NCBI RefSeq assembly: GCF_052180245.1
Contig: NZ_CP197474.1
Location: 310,001 to 374,000 of the forward strand
DNA: 64,000 nucleotides
Direction of reading: 5' to 3'
Source of the DNA: Parapusillimonas sp013416435
GTDB lineage: Bacteria > Pseudomonadota > Gammaproteobacteria > Burkholderiales > Burkholderiaceae_B
Shown in pieces: positions 25,936-34,490 of this stretch. The position numbers were made by a program, and so were the translations under genes. The notes below the pieces were generated by a model. The model searched no databases and was not told where the DNA came from. It saw only the letters and a list, made by a program, of their open reading frames with translations. Position 1 is the stretch's first letter. Every line of letters begins with the position of its first letter.

Positions 25936-27355
25936 CTACGGAAACACCAGGCTATAGTTCTTCAGGTCTTCTTCGAAAGCATTGCACCGTTGGAGCGTCT
26001 GATACAGTTTTGATCGGGGTTGGGCGTAGTCAAACGACGCTGTCCAGGAGTGGATACGAACCATGGCCCGGACATTTGGCGTCGCATCAGCATGGTTCGA
26101 CAGGCTTTTCAAGGGCAACAAATAATCTTCGCGGTACACCGTCGGCACAATGATGCGTAACTGGCCCGCGGCGCTCAGTATGCAGTTCATCGCCAGGCGC
26201 GCGGTTCTGCCATTTCCGTCTTTGAAAGGGTGAACCTCCGACACCACGAACATGGTCATCAATGCACGCGCCAAGGGGTCTTCCAGAGCCTGAATCCGTT
26301 CAAATCCTTCCCGCAACGTACCTTGCACGAGTTCACGCGTGACAAACAGAGTGGCCCCCGCCTGATGGTTCTCGTTCTTCCATTCCCCCGGGTTTTTGTC
26401 TAACCGGGACCGCATCACCAGCGCGTTGACGCTTTTCAGCCAATGCAGGAAATCATCGGCTGTGCGGGGCGGCTGATCACGCCAGGGCGCTTGCATCGCC
26501 GCTTGGAACGTCCCCAGGATGTCATGGGAATCTTCAGTCCGGTTCGGAATGATTTTGCCCTGGAGCACGATTTCCTCGGCCTCGCTGACCAGAAATGTGG
26601 TGCCTTCAATGTAGTTTGAGAAGTACGATTCAAAGAAGGCGAAGTTCTCGCGCGTGATGCCCGTTTGTGCGCTTGCCGCCACCTCAGGCAAGGATTGCGC
26701 CCGCAGATGGCTGAACAAGGTATCGAACAAGACCAGACGGTCAGGGTCGTACGGCCTGCCAGCCGCCCGCGCAAGTGCCTGCTTACTGTGCAGCTTTTTG
26801 CTTTCGCGGGTGCTCTGCAATGCACCCATGATGTCGTCCAGGCGCTTGAACTCCTTCTCTCGCCCAATCTTGCTTGCCAGAGCACGGCAGGTATCCCGCA
26901 GTTGGTTGAAGCGGTGCTCCCCCCGGAATCACCTTGATAATGAGCCCTGGTAGCTCAAGGGTGCGCGACCGATTGCCGCGAGTGACATACAGGCGCCCCT
27001 CAAAGGGTCTTGTGTGATGACCGCTGCGGTAACTCAACACCCCGTCGGGCAGCAGGTGGCTGACAATGCTGGACCAATGGCGCAAGACCACCGTTTCCGG
27101 CGGACTTTCCAGGTTGCTGGTGTAGACCCCCGTATGCAGCTTTAAAAGCTGCCCCGCATTCGCCAACCGGAGCATCTTGCGGTCCGCGGCAAGGTCACCC
27201 TCACCGGTAAAGATGACTTCTGGCAGTGAGGTGTCGATTTTTGTTTGATTGGCACGCTGGAATCGGCTGTTTTGTCTGAAACAGTGTTTATTTTCACATG
27301 TTTTGTCTGAAAATCGTGTTGATTCTCTCGTTTGCGATGGGGTCAGACCCCGCAT
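25936..27355 (-). pseudogene. Fic AMPylase-type protein with AbiEi-like N-terminus, split by a frameshift
   Basis: Two frames make one protein. The N-terminal part (from about 27300) reads GEGDLAADRKMLRLANAGQLLKL, an AbiEi-like winged-helix found before some Fic domains. At a C6 run (26921-26926, G6 on the coding strand) the frame breaks; removing one G restores EHRFNQLRDTCRAL...KRLDDIMGAL. The C-terminal 297 residues hold the complete Fic motif HPFKDGNGRTAR, which transfers AMP or another nucleotide to target proteins. An isolated ATG at 26829 could still express the Fic half. The upstream ATG at 27355 lies in a palindrome. The run may be a phase-variation site or a decay mutation. Confidence 0.85.
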
Positions 27356-27368
27356 GGGGTCTGACCCC
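27339..27368. repeat. GGGGTC palindrome upstream of the Fic gene
   Basis: GGGGTCAGACCCC-GCAT-GGGGTCTGACCCC. Together with the pair at 25863-25935 it brackets the Fic locus. The following 170 bp contain no gene I recognise. Confidence 0.93.
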
Positions 27369-27542
27369 TCCTGCGTTGAGGCGTCGCGCCGAATCCGTGG
27401 CCGCGCATCGCGGCGATGTGCAACGGCGGGATTGGAAGCGGTTTTTCAGCGCCGCAGCGGATGGTGGCGGCGCTGGCGCGCTCCAGTTCAGTGCGGGCAA
27501 GAATCGCCTATTCTTTTTTACCCGCGTGACGAAACTTCCGGG

Positions 27543-27821
27543 TTAGCGCTTTAGGTCGCGGTAGAAATTCTCGTGGGGGCCGACGGCTTCAAGGTAAACC
27601 AGTCGAACACCATCATCGCGGGTATAGCCCAGCAGGTACAGCTGGCCGAGGCAGCGGAACTTGTAGACCCACAGCTCTGAGAGGTCGCCTTTCTTTTTCT
27701 CGCCGCTGTCAGGATCCTGGGCTACGGCCTGGACGGCGGTATCGACTTCGGTCACGACGTTGTCATGCAGCTTCTTGTAGGCGCGGGCAAAGCGTCGAGT
27801 TTGGCGAACGTCCCAACTCAT
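27543..27821 (-). CDS. RelE/ParE-family toxin
   Basis: 92 residues with the RelE/ParE fold pattern: VRQTRRFARAYKKLHDN, then LSELWVYKFRCLGQLYLLGY and VRLVYLEAVGPHENFYRDLKR at the end. It overlaps the upstream antitoxin gene by 4 bp. Expected to inhibit growth by mRNA cleavage or gyrase poisoning; which one cannot be told. Complete length. Confidence 0.88.
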   Translation of the reverse strand: MSWDVRQTRRFARAYKKLHDNVVTEVDTAVQAVAQDPDSGEKKKGDLSELWVYKFRCLGQLYLLGYTRDDGVRLVYLEAVGPHENFYRDLKR

Positions 27822-28051
27822 GCCTTGGCTGACGAGCGACGGACGAAGGCGGTGCTGTCCTCACGTGGCTCGGCCATGCTCATCAGGCTCTCGGCAATGA
27901 ACGAGGCGGGCAGATCCGGGTTGTCGAGCGCGGCTCGCCCCACCTTGGCCCAGAACTCCACCTGACCCTGCACGGTACGGAACTCGGCTTTGGCGGCAGT
28001 GCGTGCCGCACTGATCAGGCTCTCATCAATACGCACGGAAACGGTGCTCAT
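27818..28051 (-). CDS. ParD-like antitoxin
   Basis: 77 residues: an N-terminal beta strand (STVSVRIDESLISAARTAAKAE) typical of ribbon-helix-helix or ParD-like antitoxins, then QVEFWAKVGRAALDNPDLP. It should bind the RelE/ParE protein and its own promoter. First gene of the pair with a 4-bp overlap. Confidence 0.83.
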   Translation of the reverse strand: MSTVSVRIDESLISAARTAAKAEFRTVQGQVEFWAKVGRAALDNPDLPASFIAESLMSMAEPREDSTAFVRRSSAKA

Positions 28052-28116
28052 CGTACTCTCCTCTGAGACTCATTTACCACAATTGTAGCCATGCGCTGCG
28101 CTGTGGTCAAACGACC

Positions 28117-28146
28117 GGGGTCGGACCCCGTACGGGGTCCGACCCC
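28117..28146. repeat. GGGGTC palindrome between two toxin-antitoxin modules
   Basis: GGGGTCGGACCCC-GTAC-GGGGTCCGACCCC, a perfect palindrome located between the RelE/ParD-like pair and the 3' end of vapC. Confidence 0.95.
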
Positions 28147-28164
28147 TTGCGCTTTCTTCGAAGG

Positions 28165-28593
28165 TCATGGCGCTGGCTCCCACGGATTGACGATGGTCAC
28201 CCCCGTGGGCTTGAAATCGGCCATGTTGCGCGTGACCACCGCCATGCCGTGTACCAGTGCCGTCGCAGCAATGAGCGCGTCACGCTCACCGCGCTTGTCT
28301 GGCGCATGCAACCGGGAGCAGCGCTGCGCCACAGCGGTGTCGATAGGCAAGGTGCGTTCGGAGAATTCGGGTAGTACGCACTGCTCCAGCCACGAGCGCA
28401 GCATGGCCCCCTGGACAGGGTCCTTGCGCTCAATCGACAGAACGCCGAGCTCCAACTCCATGATGGTGACGGCCGATACAAAGAGGTCGGCGGCATCGAC
28501 GCTGTCCGTCCATGCAGTCACGTTCCCATTGGCTTCGCCAAGTCGTACCTTGCGCAGCTCGGACAGCACGTTGGTATCGAGCACATACATCAT
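28165..28593 (-). CDS. vapC: VapC-type PIN-domain ribonuclease toxin
   Basis: 142 residues with the PIN acidic residues in place: MYVLDTNVLSEL (D4/D-type), SAVTIMELELGVL (E), RGERDALIAATALVHG (D) and VVTRNMADF. VapC toxins are Mg-dependent endoribonucleases often cutting tRNA or rRNA. It overlaps the Phd-type antitoxin gene by 4 bp. A truncated second copy lies at 34191. Confidence 0.93.
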   Translation of the reverse strand: MMYVLDTNVLSELRKVRLGEANGNVTAWTDSVDAADLFVSAVTIMELELGVLSIERKDPVQGAMLRSWLEQCVLPEFSERTLPIDTAVAQRCSRLHAPDKRGERDALIAATALVHGMAVVTRNMADFKPTGVTIVNPWEPAP

Positions 28594-28844
28594 GAGAGAT
28601 CAGCCGGCCGGACTCCGATGGTCACGCGCGGTGGCTCGAACTCGATGTCCGCAACACCCGGCATCGCCAGCGCATCTGCAATATTGCGCCGCTGCTTCGT
28701 CAACCGCTGATAATCCTCGAAGCTCAAGAGCACGTGAGCAGGCTTACCGCGATCCGTGATGAACACCGGGCCGTTCTTGGTGGCTTTCTTTGCTCGCGTC
28801 ACGTCCTGGTTCAACTCTCGACTAGATAGAGTCGTGATGGTCAT
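28590..28844 (-). CDS. Phd/YefM-family antitoxin
   Basis: 84 residues from ATG 28844, with GGAGG 6 nt upstream. SSRELNQDVTRAKKATKNGPVFITDRG is the Phd/YefM DNA-binding signature; the C-terminal part would wrap the VapC toxin. A palindrome (28868-28883) just upstream is the likely operator. Confidence 0.9.
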   Translation of the reverse strand: MTITTLSSRELNQDVTRAKKATKNGPVFITDRGKPAHVLLSFEDYQRLTKQRRNIADALAMPGVADIEFEPPRVTIGVRPADLS

Positions 28845-28867
28845 AGAGCACCTCCAGTACAATCATC

Positions 28868-28883
28868 GTAGTAACATTACTAC
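28868..28883. promoter_or_regulatory. Operator-like dyad upstream of the phd-vapC pair
   Basis: GTAGTAA-CA-TTACTAC, perfect 7-bp arms, 24 bp upstream of the antitoxin ATG, where Phd-family antitoxins usually bind to repress their own transcription. Confidence 0.65.
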
Positions 28884-28887
28884 AATA

Positions 28888-28970
28888 TTGGCCAAAAAGG
28901 CAATCGGCTTATCAAGGCGATGCACCAGCTCGTTCTTCAGGTTGCTAAAGAAGCTCTCGGCCACGGCCCG
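28888..28970 (-). pseudogene. IS3-family OrfB remnant
   Basis: On the minus strand the bases encode VAESFFSNLKNELVHRLDKP, the conserved block just after the catalytic glutamate of IS3-type OrfB. Only about 27 codons remain. Confidence 0.75.
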
Positions 28971-29005
28971 ACAGGAACGTCATGGAGATTATGGTATCCG
29001 CGCTG

Positions 29006-29986
29006 TCAGACCTGGTTCATCAAGTCCTGTATCCAGTCACACAGCAGCCGTGCTTCTCGAGCTCGAACGCTGTCGCTGCGATGCAATAAATAATAGGCAT
29101 TACCGGTGCTGACAGGCTGTCCAAATGGAAACATCAGCTCGTCTCGCCAAGAGAGCATATTGATGTCTTTAGTTGGCACGCATGCCATCCCTCGTCCTTC
29201 CCGAACGGCCAACACCGCAGCATATCGTTGCCCCACGACTATCGTTTTGGCATTGCGCGGGGCCTGGTACCCATGCGCCCCGAGCCAGATCCCCCACAAA
29301 TTGGGGCGAGACTCATTGTGAATCAGCGTCGCTCGTTCCAGATCCTTCACGCTGCCCAGACCGCCCAAGGATTGCCAATAGGTTTTACTGCAAAGCGGAG
29401 CGGCTTCTTCTTGCCATACTTGAATTGCCTCCACGCCATTCCAATTGATCACCATATCCAGATCGCCGCGCATCGGCGGCTTATCTGTCTGAGCGGTGGG
29501 CAACATGCCCACCCGCAATGCCACGTCCACGCCATCCTGGTCAAAATTGACCGGACGCTGGGAGCTTGACACGGTCAAGCGAATGTCTGGGTGCTCGAAC
29601 TCGAAGGCGCTCAGGCGCTCCTGAAGCCAAAGGGTGGCCACGGAGGGCAAGATGCTGACCGACAGCTGTTTTCGCGACGCCGGCTGGCGGGACATGCCCT
29701 GCGAAATAGAGTCAAACGCGTGGGATGTCAATTCCAGATAACGCTTTCCTTGCTCGGTAAGGCTAACCCCCCGAGGGCCGCGTACAAACAGCATTTCGCC
29801 CAAGTAGGATTCGAGGATGCGCACCTGCCTACTGATGGCTCCTTGGGTGACGTGAAGTTCTTCGGCCGCAAGAGAGAAGCTCAGATTTCTGCCCGCCGCT
29901 TCGAAAGCGCGCAACGCATTCAATGGGGGTAATGGTCTAGAAACAGGCGCCTCCTGAAGGCATGAGAAAACCTCATGGCAAGACAA
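29006..29986 (-). CDS. LysR-family transcription regulator (GcvA-like)
   Basis: 326 residues. N-terminal winged HTH (NALRAFEAAGRNLSFSLAAEE, then HVTQGAISRQVRILE) and a C-terminal periplasmic-binding-like sensor domain. The frame opens with TTG at 29986; no ATG precedes the HTH, so the start is uncertain. It diverges from the Bug/deacetylase/amidase operon and most likely controls it. Its last 100 bp or so recur as a fragment at 41107. Confidence 0.88.
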   Translation of the reverse strand: MSCHEVFSCLQEAPVSRPLPPLNALRAFEAAGRNLSFSLAAEELHVTQGAISRQVRILESYLGEMLFVRGPRGVSLTEQGKRYLELTSHAFDSISQGMSRQPASRKQLSVSILPSVATLWLQERLSAFEFEHPDIRLTVSSSQRPVNFDQDGVDVALRVGMLPTAQTDKPPMRGDLDMVINWNGVEAIQVWQEEAAPLCSKTYWQSLGGLGSVKDLERATLIHNESRPNLWGIWLGAHGYQAPRNAKTIVVGQRYAAVLAVREGRGMACVPTKDINMLSWRDELMFPFGQPVSTGNAYYLLHRSDSVRAREARLLCDWIQDLMNQV

Positions 29987-30101
29987 AAATCATCGGTTGT
30001 TGTTTCATCCGTGATCCCTAGAATGATCATACGGCGTTTTATTGGAAAGGGATCATCCCGCGATTCACCGGGTAACCGTCATCTCATTGGAGGAGCTTAG
30101 A

Positions 30102-31079
30102 ATGAAATTCAAACATATTCTTTTTGCCGGCTTAACGGCGGCATTGATTAATGGAGGAGCTGCACATGCCAGCGCAGATTCATACCCGAAGGAACCTGTA
30201 CGGCTAATCTCCCCATTTGCTGCTGGTGGAACGAATGACATCTTAGCGCGGTTGAGCGCCCGCGTGCTCAGTGAAAAGCTCGGAGGACAATTTGTGGTCG
30301 AGCAGCGGACGGGTGCAGGCGGAATGATTGGTTCGAATGCAGTCGCCAAAAGTGCTCCGGACGGCAATACATTGCTAATGGGGTCAATCTCTACACACGC
30401 TGTTGCGCCTTACGTGTTCGCCAACCCGCCTTTCGATGCCCGGAAGGATTTCACACCGATTACCGTTGTGGCCAGCGTCCCGCTGGTGCTGGTGGTGAAC
30501 AAGAATTCTCCCTATAAGACGCTTGATGACGTGCTGAAGGCTGCGCGCCAGGACCCCACGTCACTGACATACGGGAGCCCGGGCAATGGCGCCGTACCGC
30601 ATCTTGCGTCTGAACTTCTGGCCAGCATTGCCAACGTGAAGTTCACCCACGTTCCATATCGGGGGGAAGCCAATGCATTGACCGATTTATTGGGTGGCCA
30701 GATTGACATGGTGTTTGCCAACCTGCCGGCAGCATTGGCCCACCTTAAAGGCGGCACCCTGCGGCCTTTGGTGGTCTCGAGCACCCAGCGCGCCAGTGCG
30801 CTGCCAGACGTACCAACCGCGGCCGAGGCTGGAATTGCGAACTTTGAGGTCGATGCCTGGTATGCGCTGTTGGGTCCGGCCGGCATGCCCAAGGACGTTG
30901 TCGATAAGCTGGCGGCCGCGATTCAGGCCAGCGTCAAGCAGCCGGAAATCATCGAGGTCATTCATGCGCAGGGCGCCGAGCCTGTCGGCAATTCTGCCGC
31001 GGAATTCGCCGCGTATCTGAGCGCTGAGCAGTCCAAGTGGGCCGAAGCGGTCAAGAAGGCCGGCATTGAGCCCATGTAA
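30102..31079 (+). CDS. Bug/TctC-family periplasmic solute-binding protein
   Basis: 325 residues from ATG 30102 (AGGAG at 30091). Sec signal peptide with cleavage near AHASADSYP (residue 24), then the Bug signatures PVRLISPFAAGGTNDILAR and VVEQRTGAGGMIGSNAVAKS. Bug proteins bind small carboxylates or amides for uptake or sensing. First gene of a plus-strand operon with a deacetylase and an amidase, so the ligand is probably an amide or cyclic ureide-type nitrogen compound. No membrane transporter genes are alongside. Confidence 0.92.
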   Translation: MKFKHILFAGLTAALINGGAAHASADSYPKEPVRLISPFAAGGTNDILARLSARVLSEKLGGQFVVEQRTGAGGMIGSNAVAKSAPDGNTLLMGSISTHAVAPYVFANPPFDARKDFTPITVVASVPLVLVVNKNSPYKTLDDVLKAARQDPTSLTYGSPGNGAVPHLASELLASIANVKFTHVPYRGEANALTDLLGGQIDMVFANLPAALAHLKGGTLRPLVVSSTQRASALPDVPTAAEAGIANFEVDAWYALLGPAGMPKDVVDKLAAAIQASVKQPEIIEVIHAQGAEPVGNSAAEFAAYLSAEQSKWAEAVKKAGIEPM

Positions 31080-31114
31080 GGTTTCAACAGTCCCAAGACA
31101 AGGAAGATATTGGC

Positions 31115-32008
31115 ATGCTTGCCTCCCATAATCGTTTCAAATATTCGGCACTGCCGTCTCGCGCCCAGTTCACCTGGCCTGAAGGTAAAAGGCTGGCACT
31201 GTATGTGGCAACTAATATTGAGCATTTTCCGTACGGCGTGCAGTGTGGCGTGGACCTTGATCGTCAAACGCAGCCCTGGAGCCAGCGAAGCTGGCTGTGG
31301 CGCGAGTACGGCAACCGCATCGGCGGGTTCAGGCTCATCGAGCTGTGCGATGAACTGCAGATTCCGATGGCGGTGATTGCCAACACAGCGAATTACGATC
31401 ACTGCCCCGAGCTCATCGACGCGCACCGTGCTCGCGGCGACGAGCTTATCGCCCATGGCCGATCCAACGCCGAACGACAAATTGAAATGCGGGTCGAAGA
31501 TGAACGCGCCATGATCCGCGAGGTCACCGAACAAATGACCGACAAGGACGGCGTTCGCCCCGGCGGCTGGTTAAGCCCATACCTCACGCCAAGCGAGCAC
31601 ACAACGGATTTACTGGTTGAGGCCGGTTACGAGTATGTCTTGGATTGGGGCATTTGCGACGAGCAGCCCTTCTGGGTCAATGCTTCGCCAAAGCCCATCT
31701 TGTCCATGCCATATCCGATCGAGCTGAATGACCAACCAGCTGTTGTGTATCGACATAACACAGCCGCAGAGTATGCGGACATGATCATCGATAACTTTGA
31801 TGAAATGCTGAAGCGCTCTGAAGCAAGCCCGCTTGTCATGACGGTATCGCTGCATTCGTTCATTATGGGCCAACCTTATCGCGTCAAGCAGCTTCGCCGC
31901 GCGTTCGAGCACATTATGCGGCATCGTGAGGACATTTGGCTGACGTTGCCGCGTGATGTGGCGGCATACTACAAGAGCCTGCCCATCGATCAGCAGCTTC
32001 AGCCGTAA
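31115..32008 (+). CDS. Polysaccharide-deacetylase-family (NodB-like) hydrolase, PuuE-like
   Basis: 297 residues: KRLALYVATNIEHFPYG, then AVIANTANYDHCPELI and HGRSNAERQ, with the C-terminal SPLVMTVSLHSFIMGQPYR. The overall arrangement matches the allantoinase/PuuE branch of the deacetylase superfamily, which opens cyclic amides rather than deacetylating sugars. No signal peptide, so cytoplasmic. Between the Bug protein and an amidase, it likely performs a ring-opening or deacylation step. Substrate unknown. Confidence 0.85.
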   Translation: MLASHNRFKYSALPSRAQFTWPEGKRLALYVATNIEHFPYGVQCGVDLDRQTQPWSQRSWLWREYGNRIGGFRLIELCDELQIPMAVIANTANYDHCPELIDAHRARGDELIAHGRSNAERQIEMRVEDERAMIREVTEQMTDKDGVRPGGWLSPYLTPSEHTTDLLVEAGYEYVLDWGICDEQPFWVNASPKPILSMPYPIELNDQPAVVYRHNTAAEYADMIIDNFDEMLKRSEASPLVMTVSLHSFIMGQPYRVKQLRRAFEHIMRHREDIWLTLPRDVAAYYKSLPIDQQLQP

Positions 32009-32096
32009 CACCCGGCGACATTTCCACTAAGAAAGGCGAAGCACGGGCAAGCCCTTGCGACGCCTGTCTTTCTCAGGGCATCAAGAAGACGTCCCC

Positions 32097-33419
32097 ATGG
32101 CAACTACTATCGAACAGCTAATCGAATCATATAAGAAGGGTGCATCCCCAGTCGAGACGGTTCAGGACCTTTTGCATAAGATTAGCGCCTCTGATCTTAA
32201 CGCATTCATCAGCGTGCAAAAGGACCAAGCGCTCAAGCAGGCGCGCGAGCTTGCTGCGAGCGCGCCCAAGGAAGAAAGGCCTTTGCACGGCATAGCGATC
32301 GGGGTCAAGGATCTCATCGATGTCCAGGGAGCGGCAACGACCATGGGAGCAGAAGGCTATGACGGAAACATTGCCCCGCAGGATGCTCGGGTCGTGGCCC
32401 GACTGCGCGCTGCGGGCGCGATCCTGATCGGCAAGACGAATACCCATCAATTCGCCTACGGGCCGATGGGGGATCGCTCGGCTTCAGGTCCAACCCTTAA
32501 TCCACTAGACCTTACCCGCATGACGGGAGGCTCCAGCAGCGGCTCTGCTGCCGCAGTCGCCGCCGGCTTGGTGCACGCTGCGGTAGGATCTGACACCGCA
32601 GCATCGATCCGTCTGCCGGCCGCTTTTTGCGGTGTAGTCGGAATCAAGCCCACCGCAGGATTGATTCCTGATGACGGAGCCTTTCCTCTTTCAAAGACAT
32701 TGGATCACCTGGGGCCAATTACTGCGGGGTGCCACGACAACGCACGGGTGCTTGCGGTGATGGCAGGCAAAGCCGCGAACGTATACAGCGCCTTGATCGG
32801 TAAACCCTTGGACGGCTTAGTCGTCGGGCTGCCTGATTCATTTTTCAATACGCACTGGTCTGAGTCCGTAACCAAGGCCATGGAACGAGCAGTCGAAACG
32901 TTGAAGGAAAGCGGAGTACAGGTGCGCCCGGTTTCTATTGCTGATATCGATCAGATCTACGAGGCCCAGCAGCGGGTGCTTCGCTTCGAAGCCTACGCGC
33001 TGCACGCAGATCGCCTGGCTGCCGGTAAGCCATACGAGCCGGAGGTTCGCGAGCGCTTAATGGCCGGCAGAGAAGTGACGCATGAGTCCTATCAGCAGGC
33101 GCTCGCCTACCGACCAAATGCAAAAGCGCATTTTGATGCAGCCCTGCAGAAAGTGGACATCATCCTGACGCCCACCTGCGGCATCACCGCGCCTACGTTA
33201 CAGGAACGCGAAACAGTCCTGAACGGAGAAACGGTATCCACGCGGTGGCTGCTTACGCGCCTGACGGCGCCCACCAATTTCTCTGGACATCCGAGTCTTT
33301 CCGTTCCGTTTGGTAAAGATGGCCAAGGAATGCCCATTGGCCTGCAGCTCGTTGGCCGGTATCACGACGAAGCGCTGCTGTATCAAGTGGGATCTTTTCT
33401 TGCAGGCGAGCGAACATAG
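32097..33419 (+). CDS. Amidase-signature family hydrolase
   Basis: 440 residues from ATG 32097. The Ser-cisSer-Lys triad region is visible: K in GIAIGVKDLIDV, GGSSSGSAAAVAAG, and the nucleophile S in GSDTAASIRLPA. The usual TGGS before the nucleophile reads TAAS, which changes the oxyanion-hole glycines and may alter or reduce activity. Similar in size to AtzE/GatA-type amidases. Third gene of the operon; its 3' half recurs at 41210. Confidence 0.9.
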   Translation: MATTIEQLIESYKKGASPVETVQDLLHKISASDLNAFISVQKDQALKQARELAASAPKEERPLHGIAIGVKDLIDVQGAATTMGAEGYDGNIAPQDARVVARLRAAGAILIGKTNTHQFAYGPMGDRSASGPTLNPLDLTRMTGGSSSGSAAAVAAGLVHAAVGSDTAASIRLPAAFCGVVGIKPTAGLIPDDGAFPLSKTLDHLGPITAGCHDNARVLAVMAGKAANVYSALIGKPLDGLVVGLPDSFFNTHWSESVTKAMERAVETLKESGVQVRPVSIADIDQIYEAQQRVLRFEAYALHADRLAAGKPYEPEVRERLMAGREVTHESYQQALAYRPNAKAHFDAALQKVDIILTPTCGITAPTLQERETVLNGETVSTRWLLTRLTAPTNFSGHPSLSVPFGKDGQGMPIGLQLVGRYHDEALLYQVGSFLAGERT

Positions 33420-33447
33420 GCTTCCAGACAGCCTCCTTTGGAGCATG

Positions 33448-33477
33448 GGGGTCAGACCCCGTACGGGGTCTGACCCC
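33448..33477. repeat. GGGGTC palindrome after the amidase gene
   Basis: Centre GTAC. The 20 bp before it (GCCTCCTTTGGAGCATGG) are the same as before the palindrome at 41877, showing that gene end and palindrome were duplicated together. Confidence 0.95.
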
Positions 33478-33625
33478 CAAGTGACCCGCGCGTCCCGTCC
33501 CAGACGTGGAACGAACTCGCAGCAATGAATAAAAAGCAGTCGCCGGAATCTATTTAAAGTGGGGCGCCGGCCTTGCGGGCCAGTGTGTGAGCCAAGTCAA
33601 GTTGTTGAAAACGCCAACGAAGTTT

Positions 33626-33916
33626 TCAAGCGTGAAGCGCTGCCAAAGCGTCAGGGTTGGCTTCCACGATTCTAAGTAAGGCACGGGCGGGCCCAGCCGG
33701 ACGAACCCGGCGCTGCTCCCAGTTTTGCAGTGTCTTGGGCTTAACGCCAATCAGGTACGCAAACCGACTCTGCGACAGCCCCGTGCGCTCACGGATCGCC
33801 TTGACGTCTGGCTCGGGAAACTCGCGCATGCGGACGCCGGCCACAGCTTGGCCTCGCATATGGCGACCCATGTCGCGTACGCTATCGAGCAATTCATCAA
33901 ACTGTTTTTCATTCAT
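33626..33916 (-). CDS. NadS-like XRE-family antitoxin
   Basis: 96 residues with HTH RTGLSQSRFAYLIGVKPKTLQNWEQ and the RRVRPAGPARALLRIVE tail of antitoxins paired with RelE toxins. The start lies 8 nt inside the end of the toxin relic. Intact, while the toxin is not. Confidence 0.9.
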   Translation of the reverse strand: MNEKQFDELLDSVRDMGRHMRGQAVAGVRMREFPEPDVKAIRERTGLSQSRFAYLIGVKPKTLQNWEQRRVRPAGPARALLRIVEANPDALAALHA

Positions 33917-34144
33917 CTCGAATCTCCGCCCGCATCATTTCAGCCAAGCGCCGCAACTGGTCAGAAGTCAAATTGGCGCTGACGTTTTTCGCATAGGCAT
34001 AAACTAAGTAACACTGCTGGTTGCTAACCCAGTAGTAATAGACCACGCGGGCAAGATATTCTGCAGTCCGGCGATATCGTCATCTGCGAACAGCTCGGCT
34101 GCGCAGCGGACGAAGATCGGGAGTTCTACAAAGACCATGTCCAT
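33909..34144 (-). pseudogene. RelE-type toxin with internal deletion
   Basis: The start MDMVFVELPIFVRCAAELFA and the end VVYYYWVSNQQCYLVYAYA are clear RelE signatures. About 40 central residues (the DLIPGTGGLRK part) are missing and the two parts are out of frame across the joint near 34058. The toxin is inactivated. Confidence 0.85.
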
Positions 34145-34167
34145 ACTATCCGCTGGAAGCGGATAGT
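34145..34167. promoter_or_regulatory. Operator palindrome of the RelE/NadS module
   Basis: ACTATCCGCT-GGA-AGCGGATAGT, a perfect 10-bp-arm dyad touching the toxin start codon. Position and symmetry fit the autoregulatory operator bound by the NadS-type antitoxin. Confidence 0.75.
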
Positions 34168-34190
34168 TACGCAAGTAGCTCCGTAGGAGG

Positions 34191-34398
34191 TCACGTTGCT
34201 GGCTCCCACGGATTGATGGTCACTCCTGTAGGCTTGAAATCGGCCACGTTGCGCGTGACCACCGCCATGCCGTGTACCAGTGCCGTCGCAGCAAGGAGCG
34301 CGTCACGCTCACCGCGCTTGTCTGGTGCATGCAGCCGAGCGGTGCGCTGCGCTACAGCGGTATCGATAGGCAATGTGCGCCCGGAGAACTCGGGTAGT
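34191..34398 (-). pseudogene. vapC: vapC fragment (C-terminal half)
   Basis: About 65 residues (LPIDTAVAQRTARLHAPDKR, then AVVTRNVADFKPTG) nearly the same as the C-terminus of the VapC at 28165. At 34398 it joins directly to a scrap of the Phd-type gene (ATCAACCGCTGATA). The module was copied and then deleted internally. Confidence 0.9.
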
Positions 34399-34431
34399 GC
34401 ATCAACCGCTGATAGTTAAGGTAGTGCCATT

Positions 34432-34461
34432 GGGGTCAGACCCCATACGGGGTCTGACCCC
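34432..34461. repeat. GGGGTC palindrome near the serralysin 3' end
   Basis: Centre ATAC, otherwise standard arms; 30 bp from the stop of the protease gene. Confidence 0.95.
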
Positions 34462-34490
34462 AGCGACCAAAAGGAAGAGCTTGCCGGAGA

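Noticed and set aside
26783..27355. The AbiEi-like frame as a stand-alone antitoxin gene
   Set aside because: Its last 25 residues are out-of-frame nonsense, and correcting one base in the G6 run joins it smoothly to the Fic domain, so it is better described as half of one gene.
27369..27542. Short plus-strand frame (RRDWKRFFSAAADGGGAGA) as a gene
   Set aside because: It starts in the Fic promoter region and palindrome, shows no recognisable family, and runs to the edge of the toxin gene on the other strand.
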